Both the position numbers and the translations under genes were made by a program. A DNA stretch of 64,000 bases, taken from assembly GCA_030295235.1 (NCBI GenBank), contig AP026169.1:682001-746000 (forward strand), in the 5' to 3' direction. The DNA comes from Fistulifera solaris (taxonomy: Eukaryota; Bacillariophyta; Bacillariophyceae; Naviculales; Stauroneidaceae). Positions 37,485 through 46,879 of this stretch are shown here, piece after piece. The first letter of the stretch is position 1. Each line of letters starts with the position of its first letter. Under the pieces are notes generated by a model. That model saw only the letters and a program-made list of their open reading frames with translations. It searched no databases and had not been told where the DNA came from.

Positions 37485-37916
37485 TCATCTTTGCTGAGAA
37501 AATTCCATCTCCAAACGGTTTTGTAAGCGTCTGTACGCGTTGCATACGTGAACCGGATGGATCCATTGTCCTCTGACGAAAATAAAGTCATTCTCTTCCT
37601 TCACTTCTCGCCAATCACCATTCTCGTAAGCAAATTCAACTTTATTGCGTTTCTTATCACGGATCTGATCTTCTTCGGACGTCCACATATTCTCCCGTTC
37701 CCGGTCTGTGTAATCCATTCGATTCGGAATCATTACTACGGAAACAACGGGACAGAAGCGAAGTGTACGCTTGACAGAGGAAAGTCGTCGTAACTCGCCT
37801 TTCTCGACAAAGAATGATGATGATTTACACGATCGAGAGCGTCGCTTGTGCAGCGGCAACACCTTGTTTTGATTCGTTCTGGCGTATGATAGAGGAAATG
37901 GAAAGAACGCCGTCAT
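37485..37916 (-). CDS. Small stramenopile-type protein with DWR/HPVH motif
   Basis: About 143 aa when started at ATG 37916. The conserved part has VKRTLRFCPVVSVVMIPNRM, DYTDRERENMWTSEEDQIRD, NKVEFAYENGDWREVKEEND and FIFVRGQWIHPVHV. I recognise this pattern, a VxF beta-strand, a D-Y-[ST]-x2-E-R-x3-[LM]-W segment and a terminal HPVH, as recurring in stramenopile proteins of unknown function. The open frame extends upstream to 38015, but the extra residues are hydrophobic and look non-coding. The gene at 58405-58929 carries a related VSF...LWYSYED segment. No enzyme function can be inferred. Confidence 0.7.
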   Translation of the reverse strand: MTAFFPFPLSYARTNQNKVLPLHKRRSRSCKSSSFFVEKGELRRLSSVKRTLRFCPVVSVVMIPNRMDYTDRERENMWTSEEDQIRDKKRNKVEFAYENGDWREVKEENDFIFVRGQWIHPVHVCNAYRRLQNRLEMEFSQQR

Positions 37917-38640
37917 GATGAAATAGTAGAAATATATTTGATGGGCCATGAAGTGCTTGTTTGTTGAAAAAATAATGTTGTGTCGAAGAAAAAAAAAGGC
38001 AACGCGAAAAGGCAAAAACGTTGTGATTGGGGAATAGGGGACCGCGAATAAAAAAGATCGGGAGATTGGGATTCGGGGCGGAACCGCGACCGGAGAAAGT
38101 GCGTACTGGTACTACTTGCAGCTTGCAGCGGACCTTGTACAGTGCGAAAATATAAGGCCGTCGCGCGATTGTTAAAAGGAACAAACATCGACCTTTCAAT
38201 CTCGTCCTCTCTTCGTAGTACGGAGTACTAATTGATTTGAGAATTTGAGCTATCGGAAATCGGAAATCGGAAACCGAATGTCTTAAGAGAGGAGAGAGGA
38301 GTCAGCGATTTTTGGTCCATGCGGTCATAACTCATAGAGCCTCGGACTATTGTCTGTGTCCGAAATTACCAAACACGGGTTTGGAGTTTGGAGTCTAGAG
38401 TCTTTTCCAAAATCTACTTCGAAGGACTATAGTATTGTTCTTTTTCTTTCAGTTATAGGGTTCTGAGACCGTCTGCACGACGCACGCACCTTTGCATGGG
38501 TCACGACATCTCATGACTCACTCATCATGATCGACCCAACTGAAACCGGCGAAGCATGGGCGTTGCACCACAGACCGCATCATCAACAAACATCAAACAA
38601 GAGTAATGGACACTAACTTCATGCATTCTTTATCGTTTCA
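37917..38640. other. Divergent spacer with short tandem words
   Basis: No gene. It contains short imperfect tandem duplications such as TCGGAAATCGGAAATCGGAA at about 38253-38272 and GAGAGGAGAGAGGAG near 38287. It should hold promoters for the flanking divergent genes. Confidence 0.55.
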
Positions 38641-40801
38641 ATGTTAAGAATGACCTTATTCTCACTATATAGAGGTTTTGTGGTCTTGGTGCTGTTACTT
38701 GAGGCTGACGCTTTTTCTCTCGGCACAAGCTATGCCAAAATAAAAGCAGCTCCCCTCGCGAGGAATCTCGTCCTTGCGAGTAGGAACAGTCGAACGGCAT
38801 CATCCTACGCGTCACTCTCCAGCGTATCCGAATCGACAACGGAAAATAATGACGACTTAGACGGAGAAGTCAGCAAAGTTGAATCAAAGGCAACAATACA
38901 ACCAGAATCCGCTAGTGCCAAATTGCGGCGACTCAAAGATCTCATGTGGGTCCGTGAGACGCTCGAGGATATGACAGCGGCCGAATTCGCCATTAGCGTC
39001 GAAACACTGGCAAGTGATCCCAAGCGCAAGCGTAAACGAGCGGTGGATTATGAAAAACTGATTGGGCAACTCAATAAACGTATCCGCGATTTGGGCTGTG
39101 AAGGACCCGATGTTAGCGGTAAACCGGAAGAAGAAACAGAATCATCCTCGTTGTTGAGTTGTGCTTTACAGCCTGGTGTGGGCATGGGTAGTGTCGTTTA
39201 TACGGATAGCGAGCGTACCGCGTTGTTGGAGCGGATTGTGCGAACTCGGCAGTCGTTGCTGAATGTCGTACGAGACAACGAACTAGATGTCGAATCGAGT
39301 GACATCGACCTGCCGTTTGCCATTTCGTTGTTACCCGAAGTGGTGCGCGAAAAGTTACCCTCAGGATCCAAATCAACAAAAAGAAGGCTCGGATAAGGCT
39401 ACTACGACGACTACAGAAACCAACGCTCGTGAAAAAGATAGCAAAACCAATGATCCCAATCTCTATGTCCGTGACGACGGTACTGTTGACTGGGACGGTG
39501 CTCTACAAGACCAGGCTGCTTTACGTAAATTTGGAAAAGCCGTCTGGGCTCGTATTAATGGAAGAGATCCTGATCTGGCTATGGACGACGAAACCGACGG
39601 AAGTGGCAACGCGAACCATCACCAATCTCATGCACCAGCCAAAGTTGTGACAGCGCAGATTGAAGAGACACCACAAATTGCAAAAGCCCGCAAGCGTTTG
39701 AATGAACTTCAGAGTGAACTCAGCAAAGTAGAAGCCGAGCACATGGCTTTGTTAAATTCTGCCTTGAGTGCGGGGCAAGCCGTCGCTAACATTCGTCTTG
39801 CGTCTCTGGACCCACAACAACGAAACAAAATTCGATCATCCGCCTTGTCTATCGAGATTCTGAAAGAAAAGGTGGCGTTTCAGTCTCTCATCTATGATTT
39901 GGAGCGAATCTACACATATTTGCTGGGTGAACTAGGCAACACAGCGCTGAAAGGTTACATCCCACTTCAAGACCGTCTGAATGTCGCTGAATTTGGACTG
40001 CTTGCGGGGCAAATAGATAGTCTCAGTCGACAACTGGAAGCCGAAGAAAAGGTGGACGCTGATGTGCTACTGGTTGTAACGGATCAAGTAACTGATTTTA
40101 AGCGGCGACTGGGCATCGATTATCTTGTGACCGGTTTTTCTCTTGACGGAGAAAGTATAAAACGCTGGTCCATTGATCTCCTGGACAAAACAAAGAAAGG
40201 ATTGGCTTTCTATGTCAAAGGAGTGCGGCTTTTCTGGAATGATAATGTCTATTGCTTACGATTAATTAACCGCGCGGTGCAAGGCTACACATTGGAGCCA
40301 CGAGAGGTTCGCACCCTCAGGTAAGTCAAAGCCTAAAAGAACGTGGGTTTTGAAAGTCGTAACTTAAAGTTCGATTCCTGTCACAGACGAACTTTCAAGG
40401 ATATCATTACGTTCATTCCTTTCGTGATCATTTTAATCATTCCTCTGTCACCTATAGGACACGTCTTGGTGTTTGGAGCAATCCAGCGATTCTTCCCAGA
40501 TTTCTTTCCAAGCTGTTTTACCGAGCAACGCCAAAATCTCTTACAGCTGTACGAGACAGCCGAATACAGTGAAATGACAATAAATGAAAATCTAAGGGTA
40601 AGTGAACGCAGTCGCTGCCAATATGATTCGTCGTTGGCATCTCACTTTTCCGTTTGTATCTGAAAGGAAAAGCTATCTCGCCTTTTAGAAGCGTTTGTGT
40701 TTGCTATTGCGAACATGTCAAAAACGATTTATGTTTCAATGATTGGTCTGGCACAACGTGAACAGAACACAGATTCGACAAATAAATCAGAGGAAAAATA
40801 G
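38641..40801 (+). CDS. Plastid-targeted LETM1-like membrane protein
   Basis: Three exons: 38641-40320, 40387-40597 and 40667-40801. Introns have GTAAGT donors. The N-terminus YRGFVVLVLLLEADAFSLG is a signal peptide with ADAF|S, a plastid-entry motif. A long polar, coiled-coil region follows, then the LETM1-type block FWNDNVYCLRLINRAVQGYT, EPREVRTLRRTFKDI, a membrane helix TFIPFVIILIIPLSPIGHVL and FFPDFFPSCF. The last exon encodes an amphipathic tail EKLSRLLEAFVFAIANMSKT. LETM1 proteins take part in inner-membrane K+/Ca2+-H+ exchange and ribosome docking; a plastid envelope or thylakoid role is inferred from targeting. One extra base at CCC 39358-39360 breaks the frame between EKLP and QDPNQQKEGSDKA. 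Confidence 0.82.
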
Positions 40802-41467
40802 GTACTAAATTAAACGCATATTGATTACACCAGTGCTTAAAGCTTGAACAGTGGCTTGGAGGCGGAAGATGGCCACTTTCTAACCTGCTTACCATCAGAT
40901 CAACCCTGTGTCTTGCATTATGGCGGCAGACGACAGAATAGAGGTCTAATTCAATTTAAATAGGTTCTTTCTTTGTTGGTGAACGATTCTGTCCTTGTCC
41001 TCAAAGGAAAAGACACGAGGGACGAGGGACAATTGATCTAGCCTACTCCTCATGTTGGACTTATGGGAATATTTTAGCCTCATAGCTCGAAGGCGTTGGG
41101 CGGTTCCTTATGGTCCAAGTAGAAGAGAGGGTATAGCTAATCAAAGTTTGACATTAGACTGGAAAGTACCAAGGTACCGGTCACGTGGAGCAGTGTCAAT
41201 AATTAGGAAGAAGAGGCGTACTGGTACATGATGACAGTACAAGTGCGTCGAATTTTGGTGCCGATCGTCACTAATTCTTCTCGAATAATGCAGTTGATTT
41301 TCCGGCGCATGAGGTTTGCTTCACATGGTCACATAAATCTCAAGCTACGAAGTTCACCATAAGTTCCGTGATGTGGACGAAGATCTTCAAAAAGCGGGCG
41401 ACGTTTCATCATTCTTTCACTCATAACTCCAACCGCCCCAATCGTTTCATTTGCATTGTGAGGAACG
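40802..41467. other. Intergenic
   Basis: No gene seen. It contains GGTACCGGTCACG at about 41173 and a GTACTGGTACATG near 41218, part of the GTACC family of intergenic sites. It should contain the promoter of the gene at 41468. Confidence 0.5.
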
Positions 41468-42235
41468 ATGGACTTGTGCTACAAATCGGCCGTTACGTTC
41501 AACAACATGGGCGTGCGAATGTTGGAGAGCGGGTTGTATCAGCATGCATACTTGACGTTCAGGGCATCTACCGTTTGCATGAAACGATTCATAAATCTTA
41601 ATCAAACAATCATTTTTGACCATGAGGAAGAAGTTCGTTTCGCTGCAAAAGTACATCATGACCTTCAACGTGCCAGAGAAAGGCTGTCGAAAAGTGATCA
41701 CTTATCAACGCCAGAGCTCGCCGTCGATTCCATTTCATACGATGGTCCATACCATCATACATCCATGATGACAGCTCTGTGGAGAACCAAACATACCCCA
41801 ACGTGCATTCGTATCAGCTCTTTTCACACCTTCCCCGATTGTCAGAACGACCATGAGCTCGAACCAGCTATCATACTTTACAATTTTGGAATTTCTCATT
41901 TTTGCTTATCTTCACAAAAGAAAAATGAAAAGACTTTACCTGAATGGCAATGCTCTTTCGATTTATTTGAAATGTCATACGAGATGGTGGCAGGGGAAAA
42001 CACGGGGTTTTGGGACTTTCGATCGATTTGCTCGGAAAGCCTTCCCTTTGCTCTCACCCGAGCCTTGCTTGGAGCCCATTCGTTACGAAGTATGGCAAAC
42101 GTGCTAGAGCTCACGGGAAATCTCCACGGCGCCGCCAAGACGAAGACAGCTCTTCAGAAGATTTTAATGGTTGTTGACGAGTTAGAAGAGACTTCCGAAT
42201 CAAGTGTTGATTTGATAGCCGCATCCGCAGCATAA
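41468..42235 (+). CDS. Diatom-type helical repeat protein (TPR-like), unknown function
   Basis: 255 aa from ATG 41468. An N-terminal helix pair FNNMGVRMLESGLYQHAYLT resembles a TPR unit (small-G and A-F positions), as does PAIILYNFGISHFCLSSQKK in the middle and LHGAAKTKTALQKILMVVDE near the end. Between them are polar and acidic linkers. Proteins with a single N-terminal 'NN.G...L..G....A...F' unit and a later 'ILYNLG' unit recur in diatoms, in my recollection, without known function. Frame intact, no targeting signal seen. Confidence 0.65.
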   Translation: MDLCYKSAVTFNNMGVRMLESGLYQHAYLTFRASTVCMKRFINLNQTIIFDHEEEVRFAAKVHHDLQRARERLSKSDHLSTPELAVDSISYDGPYHHTSMMTALWRTKHTPTCIRISSFHTFPDCQNDHELEPAIILYNFGISHFCLSSQKKNEKTLPEWQCSFDLFEMSYEMVAGENTGFWDFRSICSESLPFALTRALLGAHSLRSMANVLELTGNLHGAAKTKTALQKILMVVDELEETSESSVDLIAASAA

Positions 42236-42268
42236 CACTTATGCTAAAGTAAAAAAGGCTTATTTTGA

Positions 42269-42965
42269 TTACTTGAGTTCGCAAATTTCAATGACGGTGC
42301 TCAAACTATCTCTTGCATCGATCACGTTTTTCTTTGCCCGCTCAATGAATAATTCCACTCGGTCTTTGCCTCCACCGGGGTTCGCTTCACCCCAACTCGA
42401 CACATAGGCCATGTTGCTGGCTTCTTCGGAAGCCTCGCTGAATTTTTCGATAGCTTCGATGTAATCGGATTCTCGACTGGCCGGAACAAGCCTCTCTAGC
42501 CGTCTCATAGTCTTATCTGCTTTGAAAAGAGGATCCTTTATACTCTTAAAACCCATGTAATCCATGACTTTCATCGGATTTCGTTCACATCCTTTCGTCC
42601 CCGTGTAAGGATTGTCATTGGCTCCGCAGATTGTTGTTTCATCTACCCAGTTATCGAGAAGGTACGTTAGCCTTGTCTGTGGAGTTCGCAAAGAAATGTG
42701 AGCGGTGTGTCGAGGAAGTATGTTCATCCACGCTGTCTACTTCACTTACATAGCCTTTTAAAATATTCTGCTTATCAATTTCCTCTTGATCGGCTTTTGC
42801 GACTGCTGCTTGCGATCGCAAAAGAGCACTCGAGCTACCCAGAGCGCTGGCAACGGTTGCACCGAAACTTCGACGGCTCAACGTCGGGGACTGACTTTGA
42901 CTCCTCGGCGAAATCGAATAGGCCGTCGCATACGCCAAAAGTAAATACACCAATATTGCCTTCAT
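42269..42965 (-). CDS. Thylakoid-lumen protein, Psb31/PsbQ-like (putative)
   Basis: Exons 42965-42750 and 42676-42269; intron 42677-42749 (GTAAGT donor). The presequence has three parts: an ER-type signal peptide MKAILVYLLLAYATAYS, a basic stretch, then SRRSFGATVASALGSSSALL ending in AVAKA|D, a twin-arginine signal with lumenal processing site. The mature protein, about 165 aa, is helical: ILKGYTRLTYLLDNW, TICGANDNPYTGTKGCERNP, DPLFKADKTMRRLERLVP and a C-terminal helix RAKKNVIDARDSLSTVIEIC. Twin-arginine import, size and four predicted helices suggest an extrinsic photosystem II protein such as Psb31 or PsbQ. The exact name is uncertain without alignment. Confidence 0.72.
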
Positions 42966-44222
42966 GTTCAGCAGCACCTATCAAATATACAACTCGGCTT
43001 CTGCTAATTTCAAATTCCAACGTTGTCAAGAGGTGAATAATGATTACGACGTAGAAACCTGGTACCGGTACCGGTACTGAGTACAAAGTACTGACTCAAT
43101 GTTTTGCGTGCAAAAGAAATCTCGAGTCTCTTTGTTTTCAACAAAACGCGCGGCGGCTTCGTAATTCCTAATGAACCATAACTGCATCCCTATCCGTAAT
43201 TAGAATATAGCCTGTAACCTTACCGAAGGTCCTTCTTTTCGGGTTATGGTTGGGGAAATTTAGGAGATCGGAGATAGCGCCATTGTACGCAATCTGAAAG
43301 GTTTAGTATAATTGAGACGGAAATAAAAGAAGTAGCTCAACATCATCTCTAAGACTCTATCCACTAGGCTTGTAAGCAATGAACTACCATGGAGAATATG
43401 AGTGATCTATAGGTTTTAGAGTCAAAAGCGGGATGATTTCCAAATCCCCCCTTTGTGTAAAAGAGGACCCCAAATCCCCTCTCATACAGTGCATTTTTCA
43501 CGGGTGTGAAGCCAAGGGGGGATTTGGAAACATTCCTGTTAAAAGCCTTAGCTGTTGATCGATTTACGCCACGACTGGAAGTCAGTCGTAAGCTCTGCAC
43601 AAACTTCGTCGAACGGCCAAAAATGTCTCCATTTCGTCGAACGAACCGACAAAAATAAATTTCGCAGTGATTGTTTGAAACAAGTTGTCCTAGTTTACAT
43701 TGCCGAGAAAGAGCCGTTCGAGTCATTTTCGGTTTTTACTGTTAAGAGCCAAGGATTGACGATGATGGCCTCCTAAGAAAATCCTTCTAACGGTAAATAA
43801 GGAGAGGCATAAAACGCACATCGGAAAGTCTTCTGATTTCAGGTTTCAACTGACAGGACCGACGAGATTCGGCCAGGATAGTTTCCCTTTTGTACAACGG
43901 GTACGGTACTCTCGAAATCCTGCATGCAACGAAAATAGTGAGACGCCTTTCTATAAGTCTTTGCTTATCCGTTGTACTGCTGTTCATATTTATGAGACTA
44001 AGATCAACGAAACCTACTCGTAGTTTTCACATGGATGGGATCTTTGCCATCCGACTCGGAACTTTTATGCCGAAGATACGGCACAATTTGGAGATCGATT
44101 AAATGCAAAACAAACGGTTTCAAGTGAGAAACATCTATTCCGAGTTGCAAGATCAATATAAGATAATCTATATCATTCTTCCTAGCACCCTTGAAACACA
44201 CTTCTTTTCGCCCATAAACATC
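42966..44222. other. Intergenic with a long inverted repeat
   Basis: About 1.25 kb without a supported gene. GGTACCGGTACCGGTAC lies near 43062-43078, a 17-bp inverted repeat at 43437-43530, and a CACGACTGGAAGTCAGTCGT motif near 43567. A 120-codon minus-strand open frame overlapping the inverted repeat is not supported. Confidence 0.6.
43437..43530. repeat. 17-bp perfect inverted repeat with a 60-bp loop
   Basis: Left arm TTTCCAAATCCCCCCTT at 43437-43453, right arm AAGGGGGGATTTGGAAA at 43514-43530. The loop contains a third, partial copy of the arm word (CCCCAAATCCCCTC at about 43469-43482). Confidence 0.9.
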
Positions 44223-44853
44223 ATGTTGTTCAGGGAGGAAGACAGTTTGTGGATGGACTTGTCGATTAGCGATGAACCATCGTCAGCCTCAGAAGACAAA
44301 GTTGCGCCCGGTACCGTCGTTTTACCCCACGATCTTGCTCTCGAATCGCAACAAATTGATTTGACTCCGATCACATCTACCATGCCCCACCTCGATGAGC
44401 GAGATCTATTCCTCATTTCCGATGCCGATACTATAGGCAGCAGTTCCGAATGCTGGACTCAGGATGAGTCCGATTCAGAAGGACCGAGCAAGAGGTTTAA
44501 AGGGAGCGATGTTCTCATTTCACCAATCTCGGTTTGTACACTGGCTCAGTCATATTCGAGTATCCCTCTTGCTTTTCCGCAAGCATGCTCAGACCCAAAG
44601 AACGCGACACGGCGCTACTACAATCAATTGGCTCTTCTCACTCACCGAATGCGACAGAGTGAAGAATCGCGTCAAAAAGTTGCCGAATATCGACAAAGGC
44701 TTGCTCATGTTTACGAATCCGTCAAAAGTCCAGAGGCATCTCTATTCACATCGTCAAAAAAAAGCTTCGGCGTACCATCAGTCAAGGTTGGCCTTGCTAG
44801 CTTCGCTTTCGCAAGTTATGAACGAGTCATCGGCATCCCCATTTGTCGCGTAG
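44223..44853 (+). CDS. Acidic nuclear-type protein of unknown function
   Basis: Starts MLFREEDSLWMDLSISDEPS at ATG 44223. The N-terminal 100 residues are acidic and serine-rich; a short basic cluster (SKRFKG) could be a nuclear signal. The C-terminal half has a helix RRYYNQLALLTHRMRQSEES followed by RQKVAEYRQRLAHVYES. In the raw sequence the frame continues to 44912, but A8 at 44756-44763 probably has the wrong length: with one base changed, the next frame gives KASAYHQSRLALLASLSQVM and a stop at 44853, which is more protein-like. This choice is an inference from the other homopolymer breaks. No known family. Confidence 0.55.
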
Positions 44854-44976
44854 CTTTTATGATCTCATCACCACAAGATCAAAATTTTCTCCGGCGACAG
44901 ATTTTTGAATGACAAGAACCATTATTCTAGAAACTAACCTAACCATGTAGCCATCCAATATTGTCGTTTCCACTAA

Positions 44977-46272
44977 TCAATTGATTTTGTTCTTTGTTGT
45001 ATTTGATCGCACGTTGCATGTGCTTAAAAGCGCACCCAGCAAATTGACATTGGCCCCGAAAAAGATTACGGACGCGCACCACACAAGCCGGTGTACGGCC
45101 CATCCTTGCATTTCGAGCAAGTAAGCCGATAACAACCAGAAAACGACCGAAGTTAGCAAAAGCGCGACTGCTTTGACAACGCGGCGGCTTGCAAAGTCAA
45201 AAGAGCACAGTGGCAGCAAGCAAAGATACCAGGTAAAATACTGAGCGGTGATCACTTTGTTGTGCGCGACAAACAAGAATGTTTGCACAAAAGAGCGAGA
45301 CTGAGGTCCAGCGGTGCTATACCGAGACTGGTGTAGACTAGCAACACCAATTGTGGAAGGAGCAATAGGCGCCCCGCCCAAGCCATATTCAAAACCGGGT
45401 CATTTCGTGCAAGATAGATCCAATACCAGTGCATAGAATAATTATGACGATGATCGACCCGCGAAAAGTGATACAACAGACCTTCTTGCAGCGCAATAGG
45501 TCCGTACATCGCCACTGCCAGCATAGTCAGTCCGACAAAGGTAGCGAGAAAAGAAAAAAGCAAATATGATTGGCGAGGGTTGCAAGAGGCGCTTCGTCCA
45601 TGTTTTCAACAAATCAGACAACCGTCGGACTGACGACTGATTTGCTCGTTTGTCGTGATTATTTGATGTCTCTTCTACCTTGGCAAACGTACACATGAAG
45701 GATAACGAATATATAATGGGATAGAGCTTGGCATGAACAGCAATCCCGTGACAGATTCCTCCCAGTAAAGCCGCCCAAGTGGATTGGTTGTAGTTCGTCG
45801 CTATCCAAACGGTGGACAATACGGGTAACAACACAATGAGACTCTCCGCCGAACCTCTTGTGCAGATATTAATGGCTAGAGGATTGTAAAGCCACCAAAG
45901 GGCGTCGGTGAGTGACGAAGATTTATCCGCTATTCTCCGTTGCTTGCGGAATTGAACAATGAGCCAGCCACAAAGTGTATCCGCGATACAAAACAAATAC
46001 CGTCCGTAGTGCAAATTCGGTAACCACGCGAGCAGGGCCGCTAAAAAGGGCGTATAGCGGTATGTTGCGCGAGTGAATGGATTTTGACCCTGTTGTATAT
46101 AAGCAGCCGCATCCGTAAAAACGTAAAAATCAATATCAGTATACGCCACACCCGGAATGAAGCGTTCATTGTCGAGAAGCCACGGAAGAAACCACGCCAA
46201 AAACAATCGAAGAGTCAGACCTAGTATTACGGCATGTTCTGTAGCGAGAAAGCGTAATCTTGTTATTTTCAT
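44977..46272 (-). CDS. PIGM: GPI mannosyltransferase I catalytic subunit (PIG-M/GPI14)
   Basis: PIG-M adds the first mannose to the GPI anchor precursor in the ER lumen, using dolichol-phosphate mannose. Start ATG is 46272. Near the N-terminus is the family motif YTDIDFYVFTDAA with the catalytic DxD; then NPFTRATYRYTPFLAALLAW, LWWLYNPLAINICTRGSAES, LGGICHGIAVHAKLYPIIYS, HFSRVDHRHNYSMHWYWIYL and HNKVITAQYFTWYLCLLPL. About ten hydrophobic segments are present. The frame breaks twice: near 45580-45600 (one base too many, before NPRQSYLLFSFLATFVG) and at A4 45289-45292 (one base missing, LALFVQTFLFVAHNK). It is divergently placed from the VPS9 gene. Confidence 0.92.
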
Positions 46273-46879
46273 TTTGTGTACCAGTATTCGTTGTTTACCA
46301 GGTATGGTTTTTTTGCCCCAAAATTGCGTCGATACTTTGTAGAGAGTAGAGCAATAACCAACAACGAACGAATGAATCATCATCATCATCATCATCTACA
46401 TCCGGGTACTCCTGCGTTGATAGATTTCCCTACCAATGCTACGTAATGATGCATTTAAAACATTCGCAACAAAGCATCTGTTGTCATTTTTTTCATGTTT
46501 GGCATTTCCAATTGCTGTCGAATTACAGTTTAACTTGTACAATGTTGGGGGAGAAAGTAAAAGTGTAGTGTGTCTATTATTCTTGCTAAAAATGGAAACC
46601 AAGAAGACGGGTTTAATGGAGGAACAACGAAAAGACTTTCGTACAGTGGTTTAAGGTTAAGGGATGATCTTTCGTTCCTCGCCGTTTGGTTGCATCGTCG
46701 CGGGCACCGCTTTTTTTTTTTTTTCGTGCGAAAATAATTATTCGAAGCGTTGCGTTTTGCGTTTTGTATACGGCATGAAGAATACCTTGTGTTCGTAACT
46801 ACTAACTTTGCTTGTCAAAGTACCGGGTACCGGTACCATCCCCTCGACGTACAACGAGAAAAAAAAACGAAAAAGTGTC
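46273..46879. other. Divergent spacer
   Basis: Between PIG-M (minus) and the VPS9 gene (plus). Contains a (CAT)n microsatellite at about 46377-46396, a T-run near 46711-46722 and a GGGTACCGGTACC cluster near 46825. No gene. Confidence 0.6.

Noticed and set aside
40355-40386. A GTTCGATTCC word like the T-arm of a tRNA
   Set aside because: It lies in an intron of the LETM1-like gene and no matching D-arm, anticodon arm or acceptor stem is present.
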